DNA of 64,000 nucleotides from an uncultured Sediminibacterium sp. Lineage in GTDB: Bacteria > Bacteroidota > Bacteroidia > Chitinophagales > Chitinophagaceae. The DNA lies in assembly GCF_946481145.1 (NCBI RefSeq), contig NZ_CAMLMJ010000017.1, positions 1-64,000 on the forward strand. The letters run 5' to 3'. The stretch's first letter is position 1. Each line of letters begins with the position of its first letter. Shown piece by piece: positions 62,231 through 64,000 of the stretch. Made by a program: the position numbers and the translations under genes. The notes beneath the pieces were generated by a model. The model saw only the letters and a list, made by a program, of their open reading frames with translations, was not told where the DNA came from and searched no databases.

Positions 62231-62457
62231 CTTAAAAATTTGAAAATTTGAAAATTTGAAAATTTGGAAATGAATATCCGCTTAGTCAAATTTCTTTTCG
62301 TTTGTATGTCAATTTGAAGCCTTGAGAATATGAAAATGCTCAATTCACAATCTTCATTTTTCTAATTAATCTTTTGCCATCTGTTATTCTAAAAGAGAGA
62401 ATTTGAAAATTTGACAATGACTTCATTTTCAAATTTTCAAATTGAACCACTTTCAAA
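62231..62457. other. Intergenic region of TTTGAAAA repeats between actA and actB
   Basis: Starts with four tandem TTTGAAAA words and ends with the dispersed 21-bp word at 62423-62443 in inverse orientation. No gene seen. The repeats lie in the actA-actB intergenic mRNA and could form a hairpin. Confidence 0.6.
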
Positions 62458-63714
62458 TTAATAATGACATTTCTGACACTCTGTTCCTCCAATCGCTTCT
62501 ACGGTAACACCCTTGGTGCTGTCCATTTTTCCGCTCTTCAGGTCCTGGTGGTATTTCTCGTAAATGCTGTAGAAACCATTGTCTTTAAACTGTACCTGTG
62601 TTTCGCGGTGACAGTTGATACACCAGCCCATGCTCAGGTCGGTAAATTGTTTTACCTCTCCCATTTTCTGGATCTCACCATGACAGGTCTGACATTCTAC
62701 TTTACCTGCTTTCACGTGTTGTGAGTGGTTAAAGTAAACGTGGTCGGGCAGGTTGTGAATACGAACCCACTCAATTGGTTTGGCTTTTGAAGGATCCCAG
62801 GGTTTACCGGGTTCAAAGCCTGCGTATTTGTATAATTTCTGGATCTCAGCAGTACCATTTACTTCTTCGCCGCTTTCATTGTAAATCTTTTCGCCAGCAT
62901 ATTCATTGATCGACATATGACAGTTCATACAAACATTCACAGATGGAATGGTTGCCTGTTTGCCCTGGTAAACGCCGGTATGACAGTACTGACAGTTAAT
63001 CTGGTTGATGCCTGCGTGTACTTTGTGAGAATAGTAGATAGGTTGTTCTGGCTGGTAATCTTTACTGCGACCCAATGCCATCGCACCTTTTGAAGTAAGG
63101 TAACCACCAACCACGAATAGCACTACGGTGATCATGGCGATATAGCTCTTGTTTCTCCAGAAAGGAACAGGCTCAATTGCTGCATGACCTTCGCGCTCGT
63201 CTGCCAGTTTTTTAAGGTTGGCATTTACTTGCAACAAAATCAGGGCTACTACAGCCAGGATCAGGGTGAGGATACCAAACAATAAGGTATTATCACTTTC
63301 AGCAGCAGCATCTGCACCAGGATTTGGATTCCCTGGAGTTGTAGTACCTGGAGCTGGAACTGAAGCAATATATTTCAGGATGGCTCCAATTTCATCGTCT
63401 GTAAGACTAGGAAACTGGTTCATCGCTACTTTGCCGTACTTAATGAATAGATCATTCGCATACTTATCTCCTGTTTTAAGGAAAGCAGCACTATTCCTGA
63501 TCCAGGAATAGAGATTAGCCTTATTGGGCCAACGTTCCTCAACACCCTTGAGTGCCGGGCCTGTTGATTCCTTATGTACTTGGTGACAAGTTCCACAATT
63601 GGTATTAAAGAGGGTCTTACCATCTTGCGCGGAAACTGTATTCACTGTTGAAAAACCCAAGAAAAGGAGTGCACTGAGCAGACAGGTCTTGGTTATGCGT
63701 CTAAAAGATATCAT
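62458..63714 (-). CDS. actA: Alternative Complex III subunit ActA, multihaem cytochrome c
   Basis: A 418-residue membrane-anchored cytochrome. The signal peptide begins MISFRRITKTCLLSALLF. Six CxxCH haem sites are visible: CGTCH (N-terminal mono-haem domain), CQYCH, CMNCH, CQTCH, CINCH and CQKCH (pentahaem domain). Two hydrophobic helices separate the two domains (LLFGILTLILAVVALILLQV and IAMITVVLFVVGGYL). The start at 63714 is chosen since the frame from 63786 adds 24 residues before the signal peptide. The N-terminal mono-haem domain is a Bacteroidota feature of ActA. Confidence 0.93.
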   Translation of the reverse strand: MISFRRITKTCLLSALLFLGFSTVNTVSAQDGKTLFNTNCGTCHQVHKESTGPALKGVEERWPNKANLYSWIRNSAAFLKTGDKYANDLFIKYGKVAMNQFPSLTDDEIGAILKYIASVPAPGTTTPGNPNPGADAAAESDNTLLFGILTLILAVVALILLQVNANLKKLADEREGHAAIEPVPFWRNKSYIAMITVVLFVVGGYLTSKGAMALGRSKDYQPEQPIYYSHKVHAGINQINCQYCHTGVYQGKQATIPSVNVCMNCHMSINEYAGEKIYNESGEEVNGTAEIQKLYKYAGFEPGKPWDPSKAKPIEWVRIHNLPDHVYFNHSQHVKAGKVECQTCHGEIQKMGEVKQFTDLSMGWCINCHRETQVQFKDNGFYSIYEKYHQDLKSGKMDSTKGVTVEAIGGTECQKCHY

Positions 63715-64000
63715 ATTCACAAACGTGGTTCTTGGTGTGGAAAAATATCCGTGAACGGCTGCAAAAATATGACACGATGCTGACAAAAACCAAACCTTGT
63801 AGAATTTTTTTTATCCTTATCTGGCTTGGGTTTCAGCGGATTGGTGAAAATAAGACATGACGAATGTCATGCTTTTTAAACGAATTGGAGAAATATGAAG
63901 AAGTAAATTGGAAATGCCACTGAATGCACGGAAATACACAGAAGGAGATGCGCATTTCTGTAATCTTCTGTGCATTCAGTGGCAAAAAAACGACAAGATG
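63715..64000. other. Intergenic region upstream of actA, with inverted repeat
   Basis: No gene seen. TGCCACTGAATGCA (from 63915) and TGCATTCAGTGGCA (63971-63984) form a 14-bp inverted repeat, followed on the plus strand by AAAAAAA. The actA promoter should lie within about 63720-63850. Confidence 0.55.

Overview
The window looks like a chromosomal segment of a Bacteroidota bacterium, most likely in or near the Chitinophagaceae. The basis is gene content rather than a search: Alternative Complex III fused to an aa3 oxidase gene cluster, several TonB-dependent receptors with a carboxypeptidase-like N-terminal domain, a DUF5522 protein, an AT-rich genome and little sign of Shine-Dalgarno sequences. 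No rRNA gene, ordinary tRNA gene, CRISPR array or insertion sequence was seen.

Layout. 0-10 kb is ordinary housekeeping: an N-acetylmuramoyl-L-alanine amidase, an acyl-CoA dehydrogenase with a MarR regulator, an alpha/beta hydrolase, a glycosyltransferase, a lone Opp/Dpp-type permease, an O-antigen ligase-like protein with a Wzz-like protein, and an Lrp/AsnC regulator. At 10.33-10.50 kb lies an unusual tRNA-like RNA of about 172 nt. Its 3' end is repeated at 20.10 and 20.20 kb. Between these repeats is a roughly 9.7 kb accessory island without a visible integrase. It carries (i) a membrane-anchored protein, (ii) a 1245-residue STAND-type NTPase with an N-terminal nuclease-like domain, (iii) a HEPN protein with the R-X4-H-X-Y motif, 4 bp behind the NTPase, and (iv) a Septu-like pair (ATPase plus HNH nuclease, overlapping start and stop). 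Each island end also carries a copy of a large inverted repeat; the right one is a perfect 40-bp palindrome. This island is the most interesting part of the window and looks like an anti-phage defence island.

20.4-28.6 kb holds a HigA-like/DUF6922-like protein, a TetR regulator and the RND tripartite efflux pump it probably controls. A sequence word repeated three times, once before tetR and twice before the pump, is the likely operator. 28.6-43.9 kb is an envelope-signalling and iron or nutrient uptake region: three TonB-dependent receptors, an OmpR-type and a NarL-type two-component pair, and PepSY-type proteins. 44-47 kb carries small genes, trmB and an alkyltransferase-like protein.

47.3-63.7 kb, all on the minus strand, is the respiratory cluster actABCDEF (quinol:cytochrome c oxidoreductase), ctaC and ctaD (aa3 oxidase subunits II and I), then ctaB, two subunit III-like genes, subunit IV, an SCO copper chaperone and a DUF420 protein. 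Together these pass electrons from menaquinol through ActA and ActE haems to oxygen. Hairpin terminators after ctaD and after the subunit IV gene split the cluster into at least three units.

Many intergenic gaps carry long inverted repeats built from short words such as TTTGAAAA, GTGAATAGTGAA or TTTTTTGATCTTTG. One 20-21 bp word recurs seven times in the respiratory region. All functional calls rest on motif recognition by eye; no database search was run.
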